Shown: in pieces, positions 1 through 5,650 of the stretch
How the letters are laid out: every line of letters begins with the position of its first letter
Position numbering within the stretch: position 1 is the first letter of the stretch
Origin: Lentisphaerota bacterium
GTDB lineage: Bacteria > Verrucomicrobiota > Kiritimatiellia > RFP12 > UBA3636
Length of the DNA: 5,650 nt
NCBI GenBank assembly: GCA_022837245.1
Contig: JALHHX010000142.1
Coordinates: 1-5,650 of the forward strand
Direction of reading: 5' to 3'
Notes under the pieces: generated by a model
The model's database searches: none
Told to the model about the DNA's origin: nothing
Seen by the model: the letters and a program-made list of their open reading frames with translations, nothing else
Program-made: the position numbers and the translations under genes

Positions 1-2
1 TC

Positions 3-1058
3 AGGGAATATCCTGTCATAGAGCCAACTGGGGACATGGCGCGGATCCGGATGATCAGGAGCGGCATATGCGGAACAGACATACATATTGCAGAAGGCAG
101 GCTGGGAGTGCCGCCGCCGTTTATACCAGGCCACGAACTGGTGGGGCGCATCGACAGGCTCGGGCCGCGCGCGCTCAAAGACGGCATGGGCGCCACACTC
201 AAGGTGGGCGACGTCGTCATGGCATGTGTGGCGATGCCATGCGGCAAGTGTTTCAACTGCCGCCGTGGCGGATCCGCCAACTGCCTGAACGCCGGCGTGA
301 CGTATGTGAAAGACCCCGGCGTGGCGCCGCACTTTCATGGAGGCTATGGGGAGGTGCTCTTCCAGCCGGCATCGACGCTGGTGCGCGTGCCGCGCAGCAT
401 AGACGTCGAGGCGGTAGCGGCCTATCCCTGCGCAGGACCGACGGCAATACACGCGTACAACAGCGCGGGAGGATTGAAGAAGGGCGAGAGCGTGGTTGTC
501 CAGGGCACCGGGCCGGTGGGCATGTTCGCGATCGCTTATGCCAAGGCGGCGGGGTGCCATGTGGCGGCGACAGGGTCGAGTTCTAATCCCGCGCGTATGA
601 AGATGGCGAAGGCCATGGGGGCGGAGAAGGTGTGGGACTTCAGGGCTGCGGTAGTTGAAGAGCGCGCCGCCGAGATCAAGAAGTGGGCTGCCGGGTTCAA
701 GCGCGGCGACGGCCCGGACGTCGTCTTCGAGGCGAGCGGGGCGCCGTCGGCGATTGCGGAGGGGCTTGGGCTTGTCCGGACGCTAGGACGGTATATTGTT
801 CCGGGGCAGTATTCTGCAAGCGGTCAGGTTGCGATCAACCCCGAGATCATCACATTCAAGGCGATTACGGTTGTGGGCAGTTCGCAGTACTCTGTCGATG
901 ATATCAACGCATATCTTGCGTTCTTGAAGAAGCATAAGGATCTTCAGGCAGTATTCGCGAAGAGCATAACTAAGAAGTACAAGGTAAAAGACGCTGATAA
1001 GGCGCTTAAGGAAACTTCGGCGGGATGCGCTGTCAAGGCCGTGTTCGTTGGAGAATAA
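3..1058 (+). CDS. Zinc-dependent medium-chain alcohol/polyol dehydrogenase (5' end outside window)
   Basis: NAD(P)-dependent oxidoreductase of the zinc MDR superfamily, probably interconverting an alcohol and a carbonyl in the cytoplasm. The frame is open to the window edge, and the codons before the ATG at 36 (REYPVIEPTGD) match the usual MDR N-terminus, so that ATG is internal and the gene starts upstream. Numbering from that Met: catalytic-zinc region Cys12 (GICGTD) and His33-Glu34 (PGHE), with Cys132 a candidate further ligand; structural-zinc cysteines 69, 72, 75 and 83; Rossmann motif GTGPVG at 157-162. No Asp/Glu follows the second strand (TGSSS at 179-183), which hints at NADP(H). The C-terminus (ITKKYKVKDADKAL) is typical and complete. 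It ends 34 nt before the preferred GRE start, so it probably shares that operon and supplies or consumes the carbonyl. Substrate is unknown; sorbitol-, threonine- and butanediol-dehydrogenase-like enzymes are the nearest in type. Family certain, specificity not. Confidence 0.93.
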   Translation, partial: REYPVIEPTGDMARIRMIRSGICGTDIHIAEGRLGVPPPFIPGHELVGRIDRLGPRALKDGMGATLKVGDVVMACVAMPCGKCFNCRRGGSANCLNAGVTYVKDPGVAPHFHGGYGEVLFQPASTLVRVPRSIDVEAVAAYPCAGPTAIHAYNSAGGLKKGESVVVQGTGPVGMFAIAYAKAAGCHVAATGSSSNPARMKMAKAMGAEKVWDFRAAVVEERAAEIKKWAAGFKRGDGPDVVFEASGAPSAIAEGLGLVRTLGRYIVPGQYSASGQVAINPEIITFKAITVVGSSQYSVDDINAYLAFLKKHKDLQAVFAKSITKKYKVKDADKALKETSAGCAVKAVFVGE

Positions 1059-1079
1059 ACTGCGACAAGAATTCAATCC

Positions 1080-1083
1080 AGGG
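1080..1083 (+). promoter_or_regulatory. Ribosome binding site deciding the GRE start
   Basis: AGGG lies 9 nt before the ATG at 1093. The reading frame is also open back to a TTG at 1048, which would overlap the dehydrogenase stop by 11 nt, but that codon has only a weak AAGG about 10 nt upstream. The ATG is therefore preferred. This is inference from spacing; the extra 15 residues show no family similarity I recognise. Confidence 0.55.
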
Positions 1084-1092
1084 TGCGAAACC

Positions 1093-3216
1093 ATGGTCTG
1101 CAAAACAACACCAAAACCATCTGTTAAAAACTACTCGGACTGGCGCGTGCTTCTTGAAGAGACTCGGGCGACGAACCGCAACGGTCTGCCGGGCAAGTAC
1201 GACATGCGCGCATATTGGCGTCAGCTTGCACGACGTGAATTTGGACAGCGCCACCAGCCGATAGTCGCAGCGCAGGAATTCGCTTTTGTGCTCGACCGCA
1301 TAGGAATCACGACGTATCCCGGCGAGCTCATAACCGGCAGCCGGCGCTTATTTGCCGAGACGGTGCTACCAGAGGGCGTCTCGGTTGAGGCGTGGGCGGC
1401 AGCAAACGAGGAGCAGAAGGCGATCGGAAGGCGCGACTTTGGTTCGGGCTGGGATCACACGCTTGCAGACTATCCGACGCTGATCTCCATCGGCATCAAG
1501 GGGTATCTGGACCGGATAGAAGAGTCGCGGAAAACCCACACCACTCCAATGGAGCTCTCCACTTTGGAGGGCATGCGCATAAGCATCGAGGCGCTGGGTC
1601 GCTTCATTAGGCGCCATGCTGATGCATCGGGCGCTGCGGGCGACTATTGCGGCAGGAATAGGCTGGAATGGATCAGCAGCAATCCGCCGCGTACGTTTCA
1701 CGAGGCGGCACAGCTGGTTTGGATGACGCACATCGCGTTCGTCTCCGAGGGACGCTATGCGAATGCGCTGGGCCGAATAGATCAATATCTGCTCCCGGTT
1801 TACGAGGCCGATGTCACCGCAGGGAGGCTCGACCGCGGGGGGGCGCTCGCCATCATCTGCAGCCTCTGGGCGCATGTCGAGGAACTGGGCGAGGTAACGA
1901 ACATCTGCGTGGGCGGCCTGACCCCGGAAGGGACTGATGGCACGAACGAACTTTCGTACATCTGCATCGAGGCAACGAAACTTGTCCAGTCGCCGCACAC
2001 CAATCTCTCGGCCCGTTTCCACGACGGCACGCCGGAGAGATTCCACAGGGCGGCATTCGAATGCATCAAGACTGGTGTGGGGTTCCCCGCCATATTCAAT
2101 GACCATGTGCTAATTCCAGGGCTCGTCGGAATCGGGATCCCCGAAGATGTCGCACGAGACCACTGCATGGTTGGATGCATCGAGACGATGCTCGCCGGCC
2201 GCCAGCAGGCCTGGTCGGACAACCGATTCAACACTCCGATTAGCATGCTGTCCGCGCTGAGGCGTCTCGCAAAGGAAGACAGGGAGCCGACCTGGTACCG
2301 TTTGTGCGACATCTTCGTGGAGGAACTAAAAGACAATCTGGTCAAATACGCGGAGAACGTAAATGCAAGAATCTTCATGCGTTCGCCCGCGAAATTCCCC
2401 GACCCGTTCCTTTCTGCCCTCACGCGCGACTGCATAGGCCGGGCCAAGGATATCAACGACGGCGGGGCAGAGTACAAACGCTTCCACGGCGTCTGCATCA
2501 TGGGGCTTGCCACAGTTTCCGACAGCCTCGCCGCAGTGAAAAAACTCGTGCTAGAGGAGAAGGCGATTGCATTGGACGATTTGCTGTCGGCACTTGACCG
2601 CGACTTCGAAGGATGCGAGGACATACGCCAGACGCTATTGAACAAAGCGCCGAAATACGGCAACGCCGATCCGTATGTGGACGACATCGCCGTGTGGGTA
2701 GTGCGTGTTACCTCTGACCTGTGCCTCAAGCTCCACACCGTCGATGGCGGGCGCTTCGTCTCTGCCATGGCGGCTAACACATCAAACATTCCGGCCGGCA
2801 AGGAAGTCGGAGCCACTCCAGATGGCCGCAACGCCGGCAGACCACTCTCCGATGCGGCGTCTCCGTTTTTCGGACGCGATGTGCACGGCCCCACAGCGTT
2901 TCTGCGCTCCGTTGCCAAGCCAGACTACCGCAACGTCCTCACCGGGACTGTCATCAACATGAAGTTCGAGCCGGAGTACTTCGAGGGTGAGGAGGGCGCG
3001 GAAAAGTTCAGCGCCTTCACGCATTACTTCGTCGAGAACCGCATTCCTGAGTTGCAGTTCAATTTTACGGGCAACAAAGTGCTACACGAGGCAAAAGAAC
3101 ATCCGGAGGATTTCGGGGATCTAGTGGTGAGGGTCAGCGGATTCTCTGCGTATTTCACGCGCCTGGACCCTGCTGTCCAGGACGACATCATAAGGCGCAG
3201 AAGCCATAAGGGATAA
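1093..3216 (+). CDS. Glycyl radical enzyme, GCxE dehydratase/eliminase class, compact form
   Basis: Oxygen-sensitive cytoplasmic enzyme of the pyruvate formate-lyase-like family. A glycyl radical passes to a cysteine thiyl, which abstracts a substrate hydrogen; in the GCxE branch this leads to elimination of water, an amine or sulfite. Numbering from ATG 1093 (707 aa): N-terminal PFL domain with PGELITG near 76-82; His122 in WDHTLADY, matching the GHxxxDY position of dehydratases; PPRTFHEA; LGRIDQYL; GGLTPEGTDGTNELSY; active-site Cys362 and Glu364 in VGCIET; KYGNADPYVDD; GATPDGRNAGRPLSDAASP; glycyl-radical loop RVSGFSAYF with Gly683. A single catalytic Cys followed by x-Glu, rather than the Cys-Cys pair of true pyruvate formate-lyase, argues against formate acetyltransferase activity. 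It is shorter than the roughly 760-850 aa usual for the family, mainly between ELITG and WDHT. Its stop overlaps the activase start. No frameshift is visible. Substrate class is unknown; glycerol/propanediol, choline, hydroxyproline and isethionate enzymes are relatives, not matches. Confidence 0.93.
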   Translation: MVCKTTPKPSVKNYSDWRVLLEETRATNRNGLPGKYDMRAYWRQLARREFGQRHQPIVAAQEFAFVLDRIGITTYPGELITGSRRLFAETVLPEGVSVEAWAAANEEQKAIGRRDFGSGWDHTLADYPTLISIGIKGYLDRIEESRKTHTTPMELSTLEGMRISIEALGRFIRRHADASGAAGDYCGRNRLEWISSNPPRTFHEAAQLVWMTHIAFVSEGRYANALGRIDQYLLPVYEADVTAGRLDRGGALAIICSLWAHVEELGEVTNICVGGLTPEGTDGTNELSYICIEATKLVQSPHTNLSARFHDGTPERFHRAAFECIKTGVGFPAIFNDHVLIPGLVGIGIPEDVARDHCMVGCIETMLAGRQQAWSDNRFNTPISMLSALRRLAKEDREPTWYRLCDIFVEELKDNLVKYAENVNARIFMRSPAKFPDPFLSALTRDCIGRAKDINDGGAEYKRFHGVCIMGLATVSDSLAAVKKLVLEEKAIALDDLLSALDRDFEGCEDIRQTLLNKAPKYGNADPYVDDIAVWVVRVTSDLCLKLHTVDGGRFVSAMAANTSNIPAGKEVGATPDGRNAGRPLSDAASPFFGRDVHGPTAFLRSVAKPDYRNVLTGTVINMKFEPEYFEGEEGAEKFSAFTHYFVENRIPELQFNFTGNKVLHEAKEHPEDFGDLVVRVSGFSAYFTRLDPAVQDDIIRRRSHKG

Positions 3217-4163
3217 TGAAGCCGGACAACGGAAACGAAACAGCCGCGGGAGCCGGCGCCGGGGCAAGCGGAATAGTCTTCGACATCCAGAATTTCTCGC
3301 TGCACGACGGCCCGGGCATTCGCACTACCGTTTTTTTAAAGGGCTGCCCTCTTGGGTGCCTCTGGTGCCATAACCCCGAATCGTGGTCGGCGAAACCGCA
3401 GATTTCGTGGACCCCAAGGCTCTGCATAAACTGTGGCGCTTGCGCGACAGTGTGCCCCACGGGCGCGCAGAGCATTGACAAATCGGGGAGGCACTATTTT
3501 CATCGGGCGAAATGCATCGCCTGCGGCAGATGCGCGGAGGCGTGCCCTGCGCGCGCGATGGAGATTTCGGGGCGGACCATGACTGTGGGCGAGGTGATGG
3601 GTCGAGTGCTAGCCGACAAGCCATTCTACGAAAAATCTGGCAATGGTGGCATGACAGTTTCAGGCGGGGAGCCGCTGATGCAGGCGGAGTTCACGGATGC
3701 GCTTCTCGTCGAGGCCCGCGCCAACGGGGTGCACTCAGCCGTGGAAACTTCAGGGGCGGGGAGGCCGGCAGACGTCGAACGCATTGCTGGCCATTCAGAT
3801 ATCGTCTTGTTCGATTTGAAGGCGGCGCCCGGCGATTATGAGCGCCTGACGCGGCTTGACTACGCCACGGCGTTGCGAAGCCTGAGAGCCGTCGCAAAAG
3901 CGGGATGCCCTGTGTGGTTGCGTCTGCCGTTGATCCCCGGGGTGAACGACACGGATGCGCATTTCAGGAACGTCGCAGAAGTCGTCGCGGAAATCAATCC
4001 TGAACGCGTTGACCTCCTGCCTTATCACAATCTGGGGGTGGAGAAGCGCGATCGGTTTGGAATGCCGGAAGGGGCGACTGCGAAAGCGGTCACGCCAGAT
4101 GATGAAGTGTTGGCTTCTTGGCAGGCCCGGTTCCACGAACTCGGAGTCGAGGTTCACTCATAG
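3216..4163 (+). CDS. Glycyl-radical enzyme activating protein (radical SAM, two extra 4Fe-4S motifs)
   Basis: Radical SAM enzyme that cleaves S-adenosylmethionine reductively and abstracts a hydrogen from the GRE glycine (Gly683 of the upstream protein). At 315 aa it has the usual length for the two-cluster activase type. In order: a Gly/Ala-rich N-terminal tail (residues 5-19), IVFDIQNFSLHDGPGIRT (20-37), the radical-SAM motif Cys44-x3-Cys48-x2-Cys51 (CPLGCLWC), a ferredoxin insert with Cys70/73/76/80 and Cys100/103/106/110, and the SAM-binding SGGEP at 149-153. The two inserted clusters are typical of activases for GRE eliminases and decarboxylases; the pyruvate formate-lyase activase lacks them, which agrees with the GCxE class of the partner. 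The ATG overlaps the GRE stop (TAATG), with AAGGG just upstream at 3208-3212, so translation is probably coupled. Role certain; the specific GRE partner is inferred from adjacency. Confidence 0.95.
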   Translation: MKPDNGNETAAGAGAGASGIVFDIQNFSLHDGPGIRTTVFLKGCPLGCLWCHNPESWSAKPQISWTPRLCINCGACATVCPTGAQSIDKSGRHYFHRAKCIACGRCAEACPARAMEISGRTMTVGEVMGRVLADKPFYEKSGNGGMTVSGGEPLMQAEFTDALLVEARANGVHSAVETSGAGRPADVERIAGHSDIVLFDLKAAPGDYERLTRLDYATALRSLRAVAKAGCPVWLRLPLIPGVNDTDAHFRNVAEVVAEINPERVDLLPYHNLGVEKRDRFGMPEGATAKAVTPDDEVLASWQARFHELGVEVHS

Positions 4164-4181
4164 GCTTTGCGGTGCAGGGGC
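4164..4181. other. 18-nt tail-to-tail gap between convergent genes
   Basis: Only 18 nt separate the activase stop (plus strand) from the CPBP stop (minus strand). It contains no hairpin followed by a T-run in either direction. Any terminator must lie inside the opposing coding sequence or be factor-dependent, so the transcripts probably overlap at their 3' ends. Confidence 0.8.
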
Positions 4182-4901
4182 TTATCCGAACAGCAAGGCC
4201 GCTCCGATGCCGAAAACGGCGATGTCAACGATGGCGTGGCTGACGTAACACGTCCAGATAGAACGGTAGCGGACGTACATTGCCGACCATATGACGCCTC
4301 CGATGCACACGCCCGTGGCGCAGAGCGCAACCGTCACCGTCGGAAAGTAAACGGCCATTGCCAAGATATGATGAAGGGTGAAGAAAAGGGCCGATGCGGC
4401 GATGGCCGCCGGTTTGCTCCATATCTTTTCGCACTGCTCCACGCAAAACCACCGCCAGACATACTCTTCAAGCACAGAGTTGACCAGCACCCAGCAGGCC
4501 ATTCCTCCAAGGTACACGGGCAGAGACCCGAGACCTACATCGGTCAGTTTCTCTATGAAGAATGCTTTGTCGATAAACTTGTCGCCAAACGGAATATACA
4601 GCCCTATAATCGCCACGCTGATAAGTAAGCCGCTCGCGATACCGGCTCCGAATCCTCCGTTTCGCGGTGGCGACAGGCTGAACCGTTTCCTATCAACAAA
4701 TCGCAACCACAAAACTGGGAATGTGAAAAGCCACACCTTGCTCAACAAGAAAATCACCCGGCCCACAGCGGAGTCAGGAAAAAGGTGCATCCCGAAAACA
4801 ACCCCGAGGCTTGGTGCAGGCACAAGCAACAGGAGAGCCAGCCACGCTGGCGCTCTGAAGCTTGTTGTTGGAAACTTCGTCGTCTCCTCTAGATCATCCA
4901 T
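4182..4901 (-). CDS. CPBP family intramembrane glutamic endopeptidase (CAAX/Rce1-like)
   Basis: Polytopic inner-membrane protein of the CPBP/ABI family (PF02517). Eukaryotic relatives cleave CAAX proteins; bacterial relatives are linked to bacteriocin self-immunity and membrane-protein processing, but most have no known substrate. The 239-aa protein shows about seven hydrophobic stretches (near 20-38, 48-66, 84-103, 126-142, 165-185, 188-208 and 214-238). All three family motifs are present: Glu145-Glu146-x3-Arg150 (EEYVWR), Phe173-x3-His177 (FFTLH) and His222-x3-Asp226 (HAIVD), so the protease is predicted active. The short charged N-terminus is probably cytoplasmic. Its ATG overlaps the stop of the upstream ORF-3-like gene (TGATG). 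The nearest Shine-Dalgarno-like GGAG is about 13 nt away, which is poor, so translation probably depends on the upstream gene. No bacteriocin precursor is visible nearby, so an immunity role is unsupported. Family confident; function unknown. Confidence 0.9.
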   Translation of the reverse strand: MDDLEETTKFPTTSFRAPAWLALLLLVPAPSLGVVFGMHLFPDSAVGRVIFLLSKVWLFTFPVLWLRFVDRKRFSLSPPRNGGFGAGIASGLLISVAIIGLYIPFGDKFIDKAFFIEKLTDVGLGSLPVYLGGMACWVLVNSVLEEYVWRWFCVEQCEKIWSKPAAIAASALFFTLHHILAMAVYFPTVTVALCATGVCIGGVIWSAMYVRYRSIWTCYVSHAIVDIAVFGIGAALLFG

Positions 4902-5554
4902 CAGTACAGGGATACTCCGTTGGCGAGTTCAGCCGTTATTTCCTCCGCAGTGGGGCCTTTAATGAACTTTTGCGCCTCCTCTTCCTTAAGCGACTTCAAG
5001 TCGAAATACAGGTTTAGGATGTTGACCAAACCATCTTCATCCACTTCAAGGTATTCCGTTCTGCGTTCGGCGTCGCCGGTCATCCAGTCCTTGAGATTCT
5101 CTACAATTTCTAATAATCCATTCGGCCCCCCGCAATCTTCAATTGCATTTGGTCCATTGGATTTAAGACACGCGAATGGCGGCTCTTTCGGCTTGTCGGC
5201 CATGCGGGTTACGCCGATTTCCCACCCGTCGCCGAAGTCGTATTCAACGGTGGCCTTTGTTCCGCGCACCGGAAAAAGGTTTTCAAGGCGTTCATGCCAT
5301 ATCTCTGGATCCCCGAACTCGCCTTCTTCAAAGTTCATGTATGGATTGAACGATGTGGATTTACGGCCGTTGCTACATTTCACCACGCCTAGGTGCCCGC
5401 CGGAAAATCCGAAAATCCTAATGACGATCTCGTAGAACTTATCGACTTTCATTGATTTTGGTAGGACGACGACCCTTTCGCTGCGGCAATGCCGCAATGA
5501 AAGTTTAAGAACTATGGTCTTTGTTTCTTTATCGGATTCGGTTTTATTTTCCAT
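4901..5554 (-). CDS. Plasmid pRiA4b ORF-3-like family protein
   Basis: A soluble 217-aa protein of the PF07929 (PRiA4_ORF3) type, a family without an established biochemical role; databases sometimes name members after the IS1096 passenger TnpR. Evidence is the core signature YDFGDGWE at residues 105-112, followed by a Cys at 129 and EDCGGPNG at 139-146, in the usual order. The N-terminal half fits the family pattern (IVLKLSLR, a mid helix, GGHL near 52-55) but is divergent: the common PPIWRR segment is replaced by SERVVVL, and the HLHEF-like motif by HLGVV. The first 13 residues are Lys/Glu-rich and the C-terminus is acidic and helical. The ATG at 5554 has GGAG 10 nt upstream and a promoter further out, so it is first in its operon. 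Its TGA overlaps the CPBP start. Some stretches are AT-richer than the GRE cassette (26/60 G+C at 5101-5160 against 43/60 at 721-780). No transposase or plasmid gene is adjacent. Confidence 0.87.
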   Translation of the reverse strand: MENKTESDKETKTIVLKLSLRHCRSERVVVLPKSMKVDKFYEIVIRIFGFSGGHLGVVKCSNGRKSTSFNPYMNFEEGEFGDPEIWHERLENLFPVRGTKATVEYDFGDGWEIGVTRMADKPKEPPFACLKSNGPNAIEDCGGPNGLLEIVENLKDWMTGDAERRTEYLEVDEDGLVNILNLYFDLKSLKEEEAQKFIKGPTAEEITAELANGVSLY

Positions 5555-5564
5555 GGGTTTTTGA

Positions 5565-5568
5565 CTCC
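5565..5568 (-). promoter_or_regulatory. Ribosome binding site of the ORF-3-like gene
   Basis: On the minus strand, GGAG sits 10 nt upstream of the ATG at 5554. This spacing is acceptable and supports the chosen start. Confidence 0.6.
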
Positions 5569-5612
5569 AGCGCGGTTGACAATATGCTGTGGTTTAATTT
5601 GCAACGCCGTGA

Positions 5613-5641
5613 ATTCTACCGTAGTTTTGGGAGTCTATCAA
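5613..5641 (-). promoter_or_regulatory. Sigma-70-like promoter for the ORF-3-like/CPBP unit
   Basis: Reading the minus strand, TTGATA (5641-5636) and TAGAAT (5618-5613) are separated by exactly 17 nt, each matching 5 of 6 consensus bases. Transcription would begin near 5605, giving an untranslated leader of about 50 nt before the ATG at 5554. The site lies in the only sizeable non-coding stretch of the window (5555-5650), immediately upstream of the gene it would drive. Predicted from sequence only. Confidence 0.55.
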
Positions 5642-5650
5642 CAAAACAGA

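Noticed and set aside
68..586. 172-codon plus-strand frame overlapping the dehydrogenase
   Set aside because: Arg/Gly-rich out-of-frame translation; the dehydrogenase frame has intact zinc and Rossmann motifs.
1837..1843. Run of seven G in the GRE as a phase-variable tract
   Set aside because: It encodes in-frame RGGA with normal family sequence on both sides; seven is short for phase variation and plausible by chance at this GC content.
1366..2106. 246-codon minus-strand open frame opposite the GRE
   Set aside because: Antisense shadow with arginine-rich composition and no recognisable domain.
1800..2918. 372-codon open frame on the minus strand inside the GRE gene
   Set aside because: It lies wholly antisense to a clearly conserved GRE; the translation is Ser/Arg/Pro-rich with no family motif, as expected from a GC-rich codon pattern.
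1093..3216. Annotation as pyruvate formate-lyase (formate acetyltransferase)
   Set aside because: The active site has GCIE rather than the adjacent Cys-Cys pair of PflB, and the partner activase carries the two extra clusters that PflA lacks.
4209..4220. GCCG-AAAA-CGGC stem as a terminator for the activase
   Set aside because: The stem is 4 bp, lies inside the CPBP coding region and has no following T-run.
4378..4962. Plus-strand frame opposite the CPBP gene
   Set aside because: The minus strand encodes all three CPBP motifs and membrane segments; the plus frame has neither a domain nor a ribosome site.
4901..5554. Mobile element because the family is named after a plasmid or IS passenger
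   Set aside because: No transposase, integrase, terminal inverted repeats or target duplications are visible; the family is widespread in chromosomes.
5576..5604. TTGACA at 5576 as a rightward promoter
   Set aside because: The -35 is perfect, but no acceptable -10 occurs 16-18 nt downstream (TTGCAA at 17 nt); TTTAAT is only 11 nt away.

Overview
The window looks like bacterial chromosomal DNA from an anaerobe. The main evidence is a glycyl radical enzyme (GRE) with its radical-SAM activating enzyme, because the glycyl radical is destroyed by oxygen. Coding density is very high: genes are joined by 1-nt stop/start overlaps or very short gaps, and the left part is GC-rich. I cannot assign a taxon. 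Anaerobic gut or sediment lineages rich in GREs (Firmicutes, Desulfobacterota, the Lentisphaerota/Kiritimatiellota group) would fit, but that is a guess.

Left region (1-4163, plus strand): a three-gene catabolic cassette. First is the 3' portion of a zinc-dependent medium-chain alcohol/polyol dehydrogenase whose true start lies before base 1. After a 34-nt gap comes a compact GRE of about 707 residues, with the GCxE active-site signature of the dehydratase/eliminase branch and a C-terminal glycyl-radical motif. Its stop overlaps (TAATG) the start of a GRE-activating enzyme that carries the radical-SAM cluster plus two ferredoxin-type [4Fe-4S] motifs. The likely scheme is that the activase installs the radical on the GRE, the GRE performs a radical elimination on a small hydroxylated or otherwise substituted substrate, and the dehydrogenase handles the oxidoreduction before or after that step. 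The substrate cannot be read from the sequence. No microcompartment shell gene or transporter lies inside the window.

Right region (4182-5650, minus strand): a convergent two-gene unit. Transcription probably starts from a good sigma-70-like promoter at 5613-5641. It reads a pRiA4b ORF-3-like protein (PF07929 type), then, through a TGATG overlap, a CPBP (CAAX/Rce1-like) intramembrane protease with all three catalytic motifs intact. The two units meet tail to tail with only 18 nt between stop codons and no recognisable terminator. The right unit is AT-richer in places than the GRE cassette and looks functionally unrelated to it.

No tRNA, rRNA, CRISPR array, insertion sequence or integrase was seen. 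The most interesting objects are the shortened GRE of unassigned substrate and the coupled ORF-3-like/CPBP pair.
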